A stretch of DNA of 64,000 nucleotides from Bradyrhizobium valentinum (lineage in GTDB: Bacteria; Pseudomonadota; Alphaproteobacteria; Rhizobiales; Xanthobacteraceae): assembly GCF_001440405.1 (NCBI RefSeq), contig NZ_LLXX01000101.1, forward strand, positions 62,001 to 126,000. Direction: 5' to 3'. Positions 1 through 8,277 of this stretch are shown in pieces. A model generated the notes under the pieces. That model was not told the origin of the DNA and did no database searches. It saw only the letters and a list, made by a program, of their open reading frames with translations. The position numbers and the translations under genes were made by a program. The stretch's first letter is position 1. Every line of letters begins with the position of its first letter.

Positions 1-1466
1 AGCTTCTGCTCGTGTTCCTTGATGCGGGTGATGTCGGTGCCGACCGAGACGTAGCCGCCGTCCTTGGTGCGACGTTCAGAGATGTGCAGCCAGCTTCCGT
101 CGTCGAGCTGCGCTTCGAAGGTGCGGGCTCCCGGCGCTTGCGCGCCGGTCTCCTGCAGTCTGGTGCGCACTTCCGGCATGCTGCCGACCTCGATGACGGT
201 CTCGTACGACGTGCCGGGGGTCACCGCCGTATCGGGCAGTTTGTGCAGCCGCTGGAAGTGCGAATTGCAGAGCACGAGGCGGTCTTCCGCGTCCCACAGC
301 ACGAAGGCTTCCGGGATGGTCTCGATCGCGTCGCGCAGCCGCAGGTCGGCTTCCACGGTCTTCTCGGCGAGGCTCTTCTGCTCGGTGATGTCGACCGCGA
401 TGCCGATCAGGTGCAACCCGCCGTCTGCCGAGGTGTGGCTGAGCTCGCAGCGCACCCGCAGCCAGATCCAGTGGCCGCCGGTGTGCTGCATGCGGAAGCT
501 CTGGTCGATGTGGTCGAGCTTGCCGGCGATCATCTGGTCGGCGATCGCAAACAGGTCGATGTCGTCGGATTTCACCAGCGCGTTGACTTCGCCGAAGGTG
601 AGGAGATCGTTGCGGGAGTCGAGCCCGAGCATCGTGAACATCGATGCCGACCAGAAGATCCTGCCGCGGGAGAGGTCCCAGTCCCACAATCCGCAGCGGC
701 CGCGATTGAGCGCGGTGTCGATCCGGCCGCGCACCGCGTCGTTGATGAGGTCGCCCTCGCGGGCGCGGGTCGACTGCCAGTGGAAGGCGAAGCCGAGGAT
801 CAGCACGACGAAGCCCGTGGTGGCCGAGAGCGTCACCGACAATGCGGCGTCCGAACCCCACAGCGGCTCGTTCTTTTCCTGGATGACGATGACCTGGCCC
901 GGCAGCGACTTGACCAGCTTCGAGATCGCCATGGCGCCATTGCCGTTCGGAAGCGTCATGTCGGTGACGACGCCCTGCTGGCCGGGAGCGGCGAGCAGTT
1001 GCGCCGTGCTGATGACGTCGAGGATGCGATCGCTGCCGCCTAGGCTGCTCTCGATCGGCACGCGGGCCAGGATCCGGTGATCGGAGCCGGTGATGATGAC
1101 ATGGCGGCCGGAGGCGACGCCCCAGGCCGGAATCAGGTCGGGCAGCAGGCTCTGTAGCCGCTCGATGCTGGCGGCGCGGTCCTGCCGGATGGCGGCGAAG
1201 CGGTCGAGCCGTTCGGCCAGGAGATCCGTGAGCGCGGAGAGGTCGCGCTTCATGGCGGCGCGTTTTTGCCGGCTCTGGTCGATCACCTGCACGAAGGCGC
1301 CGAGGCAGATGGTGATGAGGAAGGCAATGATGAGCGTCGGCACGGCGCGACGAAGCGCCGGCTCAGCAGTGAGCAGCCGGTGGTAGGCAGGTTTCGCAAT
1401 CGATTGCGCCAATCCCTTGATCGAATCGGATTGGACACACGCGTTCGCTGCATGCGCGCGCGCCAT
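1..1466 (-). CDS. PAS-domain sensor histidine kinase (C-terminus cut by window edge)
   Basis: This is the N-terminal 488 codons of a membrane sensor protein; the gene runs off the left edge, so no kinase domain is visible. The reading begins MARAHAANAC. A first membrane helix lies at about residues 38-58 and a second at about 205-228, bracketing an extracytoplasmic sensor region. A PAS domain with a PAC-like tail ending in GIAVDITEQK follows at about 250-365. A second PAS_7-type domain, starting near ETIPEAFVLWD, ends in VGTDITRIKEHEQK at the edge, where a coiled linker to a kinase or GGDEF domain would be expected. The layout resembles PleC-type sensor kinases of Rhizobiales, but a diguanylate cyclase output cannot be excluded. 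The start is the first ATG of the open frame after the membrane-proximal region. Confidence 0.75.
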   Translation of the reverse strand, partial: MARAHAANACVQSDSIKGLAQSIAKPAYHRLLTAEPALRRAVPTLIIAFLITICLGAFVQVIDQSRQKRAAMKRDLSALTDLLAERLDRFAAIRQDRAASIERLQSLLPDLIPAWGVASGRHVIITGSDHRILARVPIESSLGGSDRILDVISTAQLLAAPGQQGVVTDMTLPNGNGAMAISKLVKSLPGQVIVIQEKNEPLWGSDAALSVTLSATTGFVVLILGFAFHWQSTRAREGDLINDAVRGRIDTALNRGRCGLWDWDLSRGRIFWSASMFTMLGLDSRNDLLTFGEVNALVKSDDIDLFAIADQMIAGKLDHIDQSFRMQHTGGHWIWLRVRCELSHTSADGGLHLIGIAVDITEQKSLAEKTVEADLRLRDAIETIPEAFVLWDAEDRLVLCNSHFQRLHKLPDTAVTPGTSYETVIEVGSMPEVRTRLQETGAQAPGARTFEAQLDDGSWLHISERRTKDGGYVSVGTDITRIKEHEQK

Positions 1467-1660
1467 GCTTTAGACCCCCGCCGAAGGCTCTTTTGCACAC
1501 TGTCCGGATGCGCGCCCCACGTCGCTTCCGAATCATAGCGATTTGAATCCAGTTTTTCCGGGCTGTCGAGAGTCAACGATTCGTTAATTCGAAATAAATC
1601 TTGTCCAACGCGAATTAAGGCATCGCCAAGCGAGTCCGAAACGGGAACGCGCCCGCAAAA

Positions 1661-3037
1661 CTACGCGCGCGGCGGTTCGGCATGACTGATGACGCGCTTG
1701 ATCGAAGGGAACGCGCCGCGCAGCGCGCGCTCGATCTCGTCGACCTTCTCGTGCACCTTGATGACGCTCATCGACGGTGCGGCGCGGCAGTGGAAATTAA
1801 CGATTTCGCCGGCATCGGTGTCGCGCACCCGCACATTGTGAATGTCGTGGATCGCGCCATTGCCGGCAAATCGCGACAACGCGGCCTTGATGGTCTCGAC
1901 GCGCTCGGGCGCGGCGTCGGTGCCGTGCGGCAGTTCCGGCTCGAGCGGTTCGATGTGGGTGTCGACCTCGACATCCTCACCGAAATCCCCGCGGATGCTG
2001 CGCTCCAGCCCGTGGGCGATATCGTGCGCGGCTGACAGTTCCATGTCGCCGTCGACTTCGAGGTCGATGCCGACGATCAGCTTTTCGCCGAGATCATGCA
2101 CGGTGACATGGTGGACGGCGAGGCCGGAGTTGCGGGCGATCACCATGATGCGCTCGCGCACGCTCTCATTGTCGCGCGCGACGGGCACCGCGGTGAAGGT
2201 GAGGTCGGCATCGCCGAGCGCCTCAGTGACCGCCGCCTGCGCGGTTTTCTTGATCGCCTCGACGCGGTCGATCGGGTAGCTGCGCGGTACGTTGGCGATG
2301 GCGTCGATGAAATGTGTCGGCCCGACCATGCGAACGCGCAGGCGCTCGACGCCGACCACGCCGGGCACCGCGCGGATCGCAGCGGTGGCCTTCTCGGCGG
2401 CTCCCTGCGGCGCACGATCAAGCAGCGTCTCAACGGTGGAGCGTCCGAGCCGCAGGCCCAGGATCGATATCATCACGGCAACGGCGATGGCCGCGACCGA
2501 GTCGCCCCAGACATAGCCGAGGCCGGTCAGCAAAAGCCCGGCGATGACGGCGATGGAGCCGAGCACGTCAGAGGCAAAATGCAGCGCATCCGCCGCCAGC
2601 GCCTGGCTTCGGGTCGCGCGCGCCGTGCGATCCAGCGCCCGCGCACGCCAGAAATTGACCGCGATATCGATCACCAGCACCACGAAGGGAATCGCCGATA
2701 TCGTCGGCGGGGCTGCGCCCTCGCGCAGGCGGCTGTAGGATTCGACCAGGATGCCGCCGGCCAGCACATAGAGCAGCGCGATGACAAAGAGCGCCGACAG
2801 GCTCTCGAACTTGCCGTGGCCGTAATGATGTTCTTCATCGGCCGGCTGGTCGGACACCCGCACCACCAGCCAGGTGATGACGGTCGCGATCACGTCGACC
2901 GAGGAGTGCAGGGCCTCCGAAATCAGCGCGAGAGAGCCGATCGCGATGCCGACCGCGAATTTGGCCGCGGCCATGCCGGCACTGGCGAAGATCGAGATCG
3001 CCGCGACGTTGGTCTTGATGGTGGGGGTGTGACTCAT
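1661..3037 (-). CDS. Cation diffusion facilitator (CDF) family metal exporter
   Basis: This is a predicted inner-membrane proton-coupled exporter of divalent metal ions such as zinc, iron, manganese or cobalt. It has 458 residues. The first half holds six predicted membrane helices. The family metal-site pattern HSSVD is at residues 44-48 in helix 2, followed by the loop HHYGHGKFE at 70-78. A second HxxxD pattern (HFASD) lies in helix 5. The C-terminal half is unusually long for the family, which is usually about 300 residues, and appears to carry two consecutive cytoplasmic dimerisation modules. It is a single gene with no obvious operon partner, and no strong ribosome-binding site precedes the ATG. 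Confidence 0.9.
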   Translation of the reverse strand: MSHTPTIKTNVAAISIFASAGMAAAKFAVGIAIGSLALISEALHSSVDVIATVITWLVVRVSDQPADEEHHYGHGKFESLSALFVIALLYVLAGGILVESYSRLREGAAPPTISAIPFVVLVIDIAVNFWRARALDRTARATRSQALAADALHFASDVLGSIAVIAGLLLTGLGYVWGDSVAAIAVAVMISILGLRLGRSTVETLLDRAPQGAAEKATAAIRAVPGVVGVERLRVRMVGPTHFIDAIANVPRSYPIDRVEAIKKTAQAAVTEALGDADLTFTAVPVARDNESVRERIMVIARNSGLAVHHVTVHDLGEKLIVGIDLEVDGDMELSAAHDIAHGLERSIRGDFGEDVEVDTHIEPLEPELPHGTDAAPERVETIKAALSRFAGNGAIHDIHNVRVRDTDAGEIVNFHCRAAPSMSVIKVHEKVDEIERALRGAFPSIKRVISHAEPPRA

Positions 3038-3161
3038 GGGCGGCGGTTTAGCAGGGCGTTGTCCAACATTAAAGGCGACCGTTGAAGGCGCAATCGCTAC
3101 TCACTTGCAGGAGCGATTTGTTGCGAATTGTTCTGAGTTGAGAAATTCACCATCTGTGATC

Positions 3162-3266
3162 CGTCATCCTGAGGTGCGAGCGGAGCGAGCCTCGAAGGAT
3201 GAGCGGCCCCGCTGGTGGCCGTCGCCCTTCGAGACGCGCGCAAGAGCGCGCTCCTCAGGGTAACGG
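3162..3266. repeat. Intergenic palindromic repeat, family A copy 1
   Basis: The stretch begins CGTCATCCTGAGGTGCGAGC and closes with CTCCTCAGGGTAACGG, forming a long imperfect inverted repeat. Related copies occur at 8133-8245, 9292-9392, 32592-32716 and 41122-41240. All share the signatures TCATCCTGAGG, CTCGAAGGATG and TTCGAGACGCGC. Such elements are abundant between genes in Bradyrhizobium-type genomes. Confidence 0.85.
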
Positions 3267-3289
3267 GGATAGATGAGCGCCAGCGAGCA

Positions 3290-3910
3290 AAGTACGCCTC
3301 CGCATTCTCGCGGCGCATTGCACCCGAGGTTTGCAAAATCATTCGCCCATCGAGAAGAGGGCGCAGGGAATGCCGGGTGCTTGCTGCACCCGCGGTCTCG
3401 TGTGCAAATAACGCAAAGAGAACGCACACGAGCATACAGGTACAGCCGGAGCAGCCCGGCACTCCCTGCGCAGTGGTTTTACGGCTTATACCGCGCTCTC
3501 CCTGGAGACGAATTCGTCTTGCCTCCATCGCTGACGGATTGAAGACACTGCGAAGCCCGGTTGGGATCGCAACATCTCCGCCAGCTTGACACCAGCAACG
3601 GGTGCCAGGACCACACGGCTTTGCCGTACGCAGCCTCGCCAGTCGTCCGCACGTTGTGTTCGCTCACAGGCCAAGGCCCGCCCTGCGAACACGACCACGC
3701 GCCCGACGCTGCCGCGTCCACCGCAACCCGCCCAACGTTCGTGACGATGGCCAACGCCCCTCTAGTAGGACGGGATGGCGCGAGTTGTAGGGGTGATTTG
3801 GGTCTGCGGCGAAGCGGAATATTTTTGCGGGGGAGACTGGACGGGGCAAATCACGTTGAAGCTGCTAGGGAAAATCGATCTTTCAGGAAAAATCGATTTC
3901 TCGCGCGCGC
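3290..3910. repeat. Large non-coding intergenic repeat (Bradyrhizobium type)
   Basis: About 600 bp carry overlapping short ORFs in all frames with no coding signature. The conceptual translation includes GAGNAGCLLHPRSR and GRDGASCRGDLGLR. I recall these peptides from many spurious hypothetical proteins annotated in Bradyrhizobium genomes, so I read the stretch as a dispersed repeat and not as a gene. Its borders are approximate. With the family A repeat just before it, it fills most of the gap between the CDF gene and the next plausible ORF. Confidence 0.6.
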
Positions 3911-4174
3911 CTGCTATTTATCAACGTGCAGAACAGATAAACCAAGGCGGCGCACGCACTGAAGAACATCGGCCGCGCAGGGGGGGCATGGCGACTTCAT
4001 GGTGAACTGGCATTGGGTTCGGCCCATGTCAGTTTTGGCCCAAAGCAGACATTTGAACGCTGTTAGCGACCTCTTTGTTAGTACGCCGGCCGCGGGAAGT
4101 CGTTTTTTGCATTTGCTTCAAAGTCTAAGGGTTCGATTTCCGAAGAGCTACTTAGGCCGTGATAGTCTGCCAAC
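3911..4174. other. Gene-free stretch with degenerate repeat
   Basis: No coding region is convincing here. At about 4018-4062 the sequence contains TCGGCCCATGTCAG and GGCCCAAAGCAGACATT, which resemble another degenerate rhizobial intergenic repeat. Base composition falls towards AT from about 4040 onward and stays lower until about 4900. Confidence 0.4.
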
Positions 4175-4447
4175 ATGCAACGTCTCGGCAGCATGCTCAT
4201 TTCACATACCCTGCCCATTGGCCTTTCGTTGTGGGGGGCAGCTCTGACGCCATTGTGCTCGCTCTTCATTTTTGGAAGGCCGGAAATGGGGTTCGGCGAT
4301 GCATTTCTCACTGCGCTGATGTCGGCGACCATGGCCGCGGCAGTGTTCTACTACGCTGGCCTTCAACTCCTTCGTGGTTTTGGGTTGCCTTCTGACACGA
4401 CGATGCTCCAGTTTCACAAATTCATGATGGGCCGCTCTGAGGCGTAA
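4175..4447 (+). CDS. Small membrane protein, unknown function
   Basis: This is a 90-residue ORF with two predicted membrane helices, at about residues 8-32 (SHTLPIGLSLWGAALTPLC) and 44-66 (ALMSATMAAAVFYYAGLQLL). A short cytosolic tail follows. I do not recognise a family. Base composition is lower in GC than the flanks, which suggests recent acquisition. It is followed 33 bp later by a second membrane ORF in the same direction, so the two may form a transcription unit. No strong ribosome-binding site is visible before the ATG, which keeps confidence moderate. Confidence 0.4.
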   Translation: MQRLGSMLISHTLPIGLSLWGAALTPLCSLFIFGRPEMGFGDAFLTALMSATMAAAVFYYAGLQLLRGFGLPSDTTMLQFHKFMMGRSEA

Positions 4448-4480
4448 GTGCGGTTCTGATGTCACCGCCAAGGATTAGGT

Positions 4481-4987
4481 ATGACGTATAGTGATACTGT
4501 TGGGTTGGGCTGTTTTGCTGTGCTGGGCGCGTCCGCATTCATGGTGTTGCGTCCAAAATGGTTCTTCGTTCGAAAATTGTCGTTGGAGGAAGCGCTCACG
4601 TTCTGTTGGGTCGTATGGTCGATCTATATGGGGGCGTTCGTGGTCTACATCGGGCTAAAGCTGCCATTAGGCCTTTCGCGCGATGCGCACGGCCTGGCGG
4701 TCGGCGTTGCTGTTTGTTCATCCATTGTTGCTGGTCTGTGGTTGGCACGGGTCACTACCGACTGGAAGAGCGCGGGGACAGATCAATTTTTGGTCTGTTT
4801 ATTCTCACACTTGTGGTGGTTCCCCTTACTGCTGCCTTGGCGCTGTCTCGAAATTGAGAGCTCGTTCGAGCAACAAACAGCTAGTCTTTTGCAACTGGCC
4901 CCAAAAGCGGGCTTCAACCGCTCCGCGCAGCAATTCGGCTCGGTCACAAGCGTGATGGCCCAGAGATCCATGTTGCATTCGCGGTAG
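4481..4987 (+). CDS. Predicted multi-helix membrane protein, possibly frameshifted
   Basis: The open frame gives 168 residues. Hydrophobic helices are predicted at about 5-25, 40-62 and 72-92. After residue ~105 the frame reads FLVCLFSHLWWFPLLLPW and then a non-membrane, low-quality tail. A different frame over 4780-4857 gives a cleaner ending, RSIFGLFILTLVVVPLTAAL followed by ALSRN and a stop. That looks like a genuine final membrane helix, so a single indel near 4770-4790 may have shifted the frame. Family unknown. It follows the small membrane ORF at 4175-4447 in a lower-GC patch. Confidence 0.4.
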   Translation: MTYSDTVGLGCFAVLGASAFMVLRPKWFFVRKLSLEEALTFCWVVWSIYMGAFVVYIGLKLPLGLSRDAHGLAVGVAVCSSIVAGLWLARVTTDWKSAGTDQFLVCLFSHLWWFPLLLPWRCLEIESSFEQQTASLLQLAPKAGFNRSAQQFGSVTSVMAQRSMLHSR

Positions 4988-5168
4988 CGCGAGCCGCAAC
5001 AAGACGCCGCGGTTTCGCTCCCGCGTGCCATTGCCGTTCGCGATGCAGCGGCGTCGCCCTTGACCCACGCCTGCGCACCGCCACACGCATTGCAGCGCGG
5101 CGTCCTTGCTATCTGGACACGAGCCGGCCGCATTGTCCAAAATCGCTCGCAACAAAGCGGAGGCCCCG

Positions 5169-6011
5169 ATGATGATTGTCGATTCCCAGGTTCATGCCTA
5201 TGAGGCGAACAGTCCGAAGCGGCCCTGGCACAGTGTGCCGAACTGGCCCGATCACGTCACGGGTGACGAGATGGTGGCGGCGATGGACAAGGTCGGCGTC
5301 GACGGCGCGATCTTCATCTCCGCCTTTTCGTTGTACCGCTACGACGCCAGCTATGCCGTGGAAGTGCAGCGGGCCCATCCCGGCCGGCTCGCCATCGTCA
5401 AGCCGGTCGACCCTGATGACCCTGATGTGGCCGACGTCGTTGCCGACTGGAAGAAGACGCCGGGCGCGGTCGGAATCCGCATCATGCTGACGAAGGAGGC
5501 GCGGCGCCCGCCTGATGACCCCGGCCTCGACCGGATTGCGCGCGCGGCGGTTCGCCATGATTTTCCGGTCAACCTCCACTGCTGGGACAATCTGGACGCG
5601 GGCAGGGTGCTGATCGATCGTCACCCCGACACGCGATTCATCATCGACCATCTCGGCATCCTGCAGCCACGCGTGCCGCCGGCGCCGCCCGAACCCTGGG
5701 CCGTCCTGCCGAAAGTGCTGGAGCTCGCAAAACGCCCGAACGCCGTGATCAAAGTCAGCGGCGCCTGCACGTTGTCCCGCGAGCCCTTTCCTTTCCCTGA
5801 CATCTGGGACCCGCTCGCCCGCGTATTCGATGCCTGGGGTTTCGAGCGCTGCCTGTGGGGCACGGACTGGACGCGGGCGTTTGCCGTCGTCAATTACGCG
5901 CAGGCCGTCGAGCCCTTCCTCAGGAGCAGCCGCCTGAGCGACTCCGAGCGGGCCATGCTGATGGGCGGTGCCTGCATCAAGGCTTATGACTGGTCACCGA
6001 AGAAGGGTTAG
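5169..6011 (+). CDS. Amidohydrolase_2 family TIM-barrel hydrolase
   Basis: This is a 280-residue metal-dependent hydrolase of the amidohydrolase_2 group, which contains lactonases and decarboxylases of aromatic or sugar-acid pathways. The N-terminus has DSQVHAYE, a variant of the usual D-x-H-x-H metal motif. NLHCWDN and IIDHLGILQP hold mid-barrel histidines, and WGTDWTR near the C-terminus supplies the conserved aspartate. The start is the ATG at 5169, preceded by AAAGCGGAGG at 5153-5162. Upstream in-frame codons look non-coding. The substrate cannot be told from sequence, and no neighbour suggests a pathway. Confidence 0.8.
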   Translation: MMIVDSQVHAYEANSPKRPWHSVPNWPDHVTGDEMVAAMDKVGVDGAIFISAFSLYRYDASYAVEVQRAHPGRLAIVKPVDPDDPDVADVVADWKKTPGAVGIRIMLTKEARRPPDDPGLDRIARAAVRHDFPVNLHCWDNLDAGRVLIDRHPDTRFIIDHLGILQPRVPPAPPEPWAVLPKVLELAKRPNAVIKVSGACTLSREPFPFPDIWDPLARVFDAWGFERCLWGTDWTRAFAVVNYAQAVEPFLRSSRLSDSERAMLMGGACIKAYDWSPKKG

Positions 6012-6072
6012 TGCGCAGGTATGACAGAGTTCCGGGCTGGAAAATCTTCGGTCCGATGCGCATATTTCCGGG

Positions 6073-6255
6073 ATGGCGACAATTGTGCAATGCACTTGCG
6101 GCGCCGAGTACAGTCGCACTGAAGAGAAGTTCTTGGTGCCGCATACGGGTGACGCGGTCTGCAAGGTCTGCGGAGCTGCACTGGAATCGTGGCTGGAAAC
6201 CACCCACGTTCCCATATACGAACTTATTGAACGTCCAGAGAAAAAGCCGGAATGA
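6073..6255 (+). CDS. Small zinc-ribbon-like protein
   Basis: This 60-residue ORF has a C-x-C pair at residues 7-9 (QCTCGAEY) and a C-x-x-C pair at about 30-33 (VCKVCG), spaced as in a minimal zinc ribbon. The rest is charged and soluble. Small proteins of this type are common and uncharacterised in Bradyrhizobium. The ribosome-binding site is weak. It begins a run of three short same-strand ORFs (to 6861) between two enzyme genes. Confidence 0.55.
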   Translation: MATIVQCTCGAEYSRTEEKFLVPHTGDAVCKVCGAALESWLETTHVPIYELIERPEKKPE

Positions 6256-6431
6256 CGCTAGCCCAGTAGCCCACTGCGCCTCATTTGGTTCCGCAAGAAA
6301 GTTAATCTTCAAAGTTCTGGCGCTCCTCAGGATCAGGGCGCACACTTTGGCATCACCGCGCGTCTCGTGGCAGTCATCGGTGATGAGAACGCCAGTCGCG
6401 CTCCCGCCAATCCTCAAATGGGGAGCCGCGT

Positions 6432-6638
6432 ATGTCAGAGCGTCGCCGTTTCATACAAACGACCTCCCTCGAAGAGCGCCTTGCAAAGGAAGCAACGCAG
6501 TTGCGCAAGCAGGCCCAAGGTACCCCGCCGGGTATTGAGCGCAATCTCCTGGTTCGCAAAGCCCGCCGGGCCGAGACAGCTTGCCGTATGACCGCGTGGC
6601 TGGCCTCGGGCTCCAGGCACCAAAATAGGTTCAAGTAG
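6432..6638 (+). CDS. Small basic protein, unknown function
   Basis: This is a 68-residue, lysine- and arginine-rich, probably helical protein (SLEERLAKEATQLRKQAQG). A good ribosome-binding site, GGGGAGCC, lies seven bases before the ATG. The stop is one base before the next gene's ATG, so the two are probably co-translated. The type is familiar as a conserved hypothetical in Bradyrhizobiaceae, and no function is known to me. Confidence 0.6.
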   Translation: MSERRRFIQTTSLEERLAKEATQLRKQAQGTPPGIERNLLVRKARRAETACRMTAWLASGSRHQNRFK

Positions 6639-6639
6639 A

Positions 6640-6861
6640 ATGGCTATTTATCGCCTATTGAAGAACTCTACCTTGGGGCCGGAAGAGATTGGCCACATCA
6701 CTGCGGCGTACGAGCAAACGTTGCACACCCTCTGCGTCAAGGATCGCGACGACCCCCTGACGGAAATGGTTGCGAAGAAGATCATCAAGATCGCGCAAAC
6801 CGGTGTCCATGACGCGGCGCAGCTTTCGGCTCAGGCGATCAGAGAACTAGGCGTCCGGTAA
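6640..6861 (+). CDS. Small conserved hypothetical protein
   Basis: This is a 73-residue soluble helical protein (EEIGHITAAYEQTLHTLCVK) starting one base after the preceding stop. The tight coupling and conserved-looking composition support a real gene. I know of close relatives only as hypothetical proteins in rhizobia. No catalytic motif is visible. Confidence 0.6.
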   Translation: MAIYRLLKNSTLGPEEIGHITAAYEQTLHTLCVKDRDDPLTEMVAKKIIKIAQTGVHDAAQLSAQAIRELGVR

Positions 6862-7028
6862 GGTCGTCGCAGTTGGCGGCCTCGCTTATTTCGAATGTCG
6901 CCTGTTGGCATCCGCATTTCAGAAAGCCGAAATCAGGGGTGGTCGCTGATCATCACGGCGGCAAACATCAAGGTTGAGCAACGGCCGTTCGACCTTGCAT
7001 AATCTCCAGATCAGCCGGAGGAACAGCG

Positions 7029-8027
7029 ATGCAATTGCGGGTGTTTGGGCGCACGGGAATGCGGCTCTCGGTGCTGGGCTTCGGCTGCGGCGCGGTGGGC
7101 GGGTTGATGGTACGTGGCGATCCTGTCGACCAGGAGCGCACCATCGCACGCGCAATCGCCGCCGGCGTCAACTACTTCGACACCGCAGTGCAGTACGGCG
7201 ATGGCGAATCGGAAAAGAATCTCGGCCGCGTCTTGCAAAAGCTGAAACCGGCCAACGTGGCCGTCGGCACCAAGGTCAGGTTGCCACCCGGCGAGACCGG
7301 CCGCATGGCTGACGCCGTCAGGATATCGCTCGAAGGCAGTCTGGCGCGGCTCCGTCTAGATCGGGTCGACATCCTTCATCTGCACAATTCGATTACCGAG
7401 AACGGCGGCGGATCGGCGCTCAGCGTCCGGCAGGTGCTCGACGACGTGGTCCCGGCATTCGAGCGCCTGCGTCAGCAGGGCAAGATTGGTTTTCTCGGGA
7501 TGACGGCGCTCGGCGATACGGCCGCGCTGCATCACGTGATCGATGCCCGCGTCTTCCACAGCGCGCAGGTCGTCTACAACATGCTCAATCCGTCTGCGGC
7601 CTGCGAATTGCCGGCGCGCTATCCGGCGCAGGATTATGGACGGTTGTTTGATCACACCGAGGCCGCCGGCGTCGGCGTCGTGGGCATCCGTGTGCTGGCC
7701 GGCGGCGCGCTGTCGGGCTCAGCCGAGCGTCACCCAATCGCGGGTCCGGCGCCGGAGCCGCTCGGTTCGGCGATGAGCTACGACGCCGATATCGATCGCG
7801 CGCGCCGCCTGACGCCGCTGGTAGAGGAGGGCTTCGCCACCAACCTGACCGAAGCCGCCACGCGGTTTGCGCTATCTCACCCGGCGATGGGCACGATCCT
7901 GGTCGGCATGGCGACGCCGCAACAATTCGAGGACGCACTCACTGCTGCCGAAAAAGGCCCGCTGCCGCAAGCTGCGCTCGATCGGCTGGCGGAGTTGCGA
8001 CAGGGATTTTCTGGCGAGGCACGATGA
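7029..8027 (+). CDS. Aldo/keto reductase
   Basis: This is a predicted NADPH-dependent aldo/keto reductase of 332 residues and typical length. The family tetrad is visible: aspartate in NYFDTAVQYG with its tyrosine, lysine in VGTKVR, and histidine in ILHLHNS. The C-terminal cofactor region includes TILVGMATPQQFEDAL. GGAGGAACAGCG lies immediately before the ATG. The substrate is unknown. It stands alone, followed by a strong hairpin repeat. Confidence 0.88.
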   Translation: MQLRVFGRTGMRLSVLGFGCGAVGGLMVRGDPVDQERTIARAIAAGVNYFDTAVQYGDGESEKNLGRVLQKLKPANVAVGTKVRLPPGETGRMADAVRISLEGSLARLRLDRVDILHLHNSITENGGGSALSVRQVLDDVVPAFERLRQQGKIGFLGMTALGDTAALHHVIDARVFHSAQVVYNMLNPSAACELPARYPAQDYGRLFDHTEAAGVGVVGIRVLAGGALSGSAERHPIAGPAPEPLGSAMSYDADIDRARRLTPLVEEGFATNLTEAATRFALSHPAMGTILVGMATPQQFEDALTAAEKGPLPQAALDRLAELRQGFSGEAR

Positions 8028-8035
8028 CGGTGTGG

Positions 8036-8085
8036 GTCCCGGCTCTGCGGAGCAGCGCTCACGCGCTGCACCGCAGAGCCGGGAC
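8036..8085. repeat. 50-bp near-perfect hairpin downstream of the aldo/keto reductase
   Basis: GTCCCGGCTCTGCGG at 8036-8050 pairs with its complement at 8071-8085. An inner GCAGCGC/GCGCTGC stem continues it, with one A-A mismatch and a TCAC loop at 8059-8062. No T-run follows, so it is probably a dispersed palindromic repeat that may also protect the mRNA 3' end. It is not a classical intrinsic terminator. Confidence 0.7.
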
Positions 8086-8132
8086 ACGCAGCGTGCAGGG
8101 CGGATTTAGTTCTACTGCGTCATGGCCTTTCA

Positions 8133-8245
8133 ACCCCTCATCCTGAGGAGCCCGCAGAGCGGGCGTCTCGAAGGATGCAGGCCACAGACGGGGCCTCATG
8201 GTTCGAGACGCGCTTCGCGCTCCTCACCATGAGGGGCTTATGATG
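8133..8245. repeat. Intergenic palindromic repeat, family A copy 2
   Basis: It contains TCATCCTGAGGAGCCCGCAG, CTCGAAGGATG, TTCGAGACGCGC and a CTCACCATGAGG closing arm. It is almost identical (about five differences over 115 bp) to the copy at 41122-41240, in the same orientation. Confidence 0.85.
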
Positions 8246-8277
8246 CAGTACGGTTAGCCCATCGCCACTGCGCCCGG

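Noticed and set aside
12..1080. Two long plus-strand ORFs (343 and 338 codons) over the sensor kinase
   Set aside because: They are antisense shadows of the high-GC kinase gene. The minus-strand frame shows clear PAS domains and membrane helices, while these show none.
3097..3962. Several ORFs of 60-143 codons in both directions
   Set aside because: They lie in dispersed repeat DNA and match peptide patterns I recall from spurious annotations in Bradyrhizobium. They lack ribosome-binding sites.
4118..4150. tRNA-like T-loop sequence GGGTTCGATTTCC
   Set aside because: The flanking bases do not form a T-stem or acceptor stem and no anticodon arm precedes it, so it is not a tRNA or a convincing integration-site remnant.
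4783..5155. Minus-strand cysteine-rich ORFs overlapping the end of the membrane protein gene
   Set aside because: Cysteine spacing is irregular, two overlapping frames look equally coding, and no ribosome-binding site precedes either.
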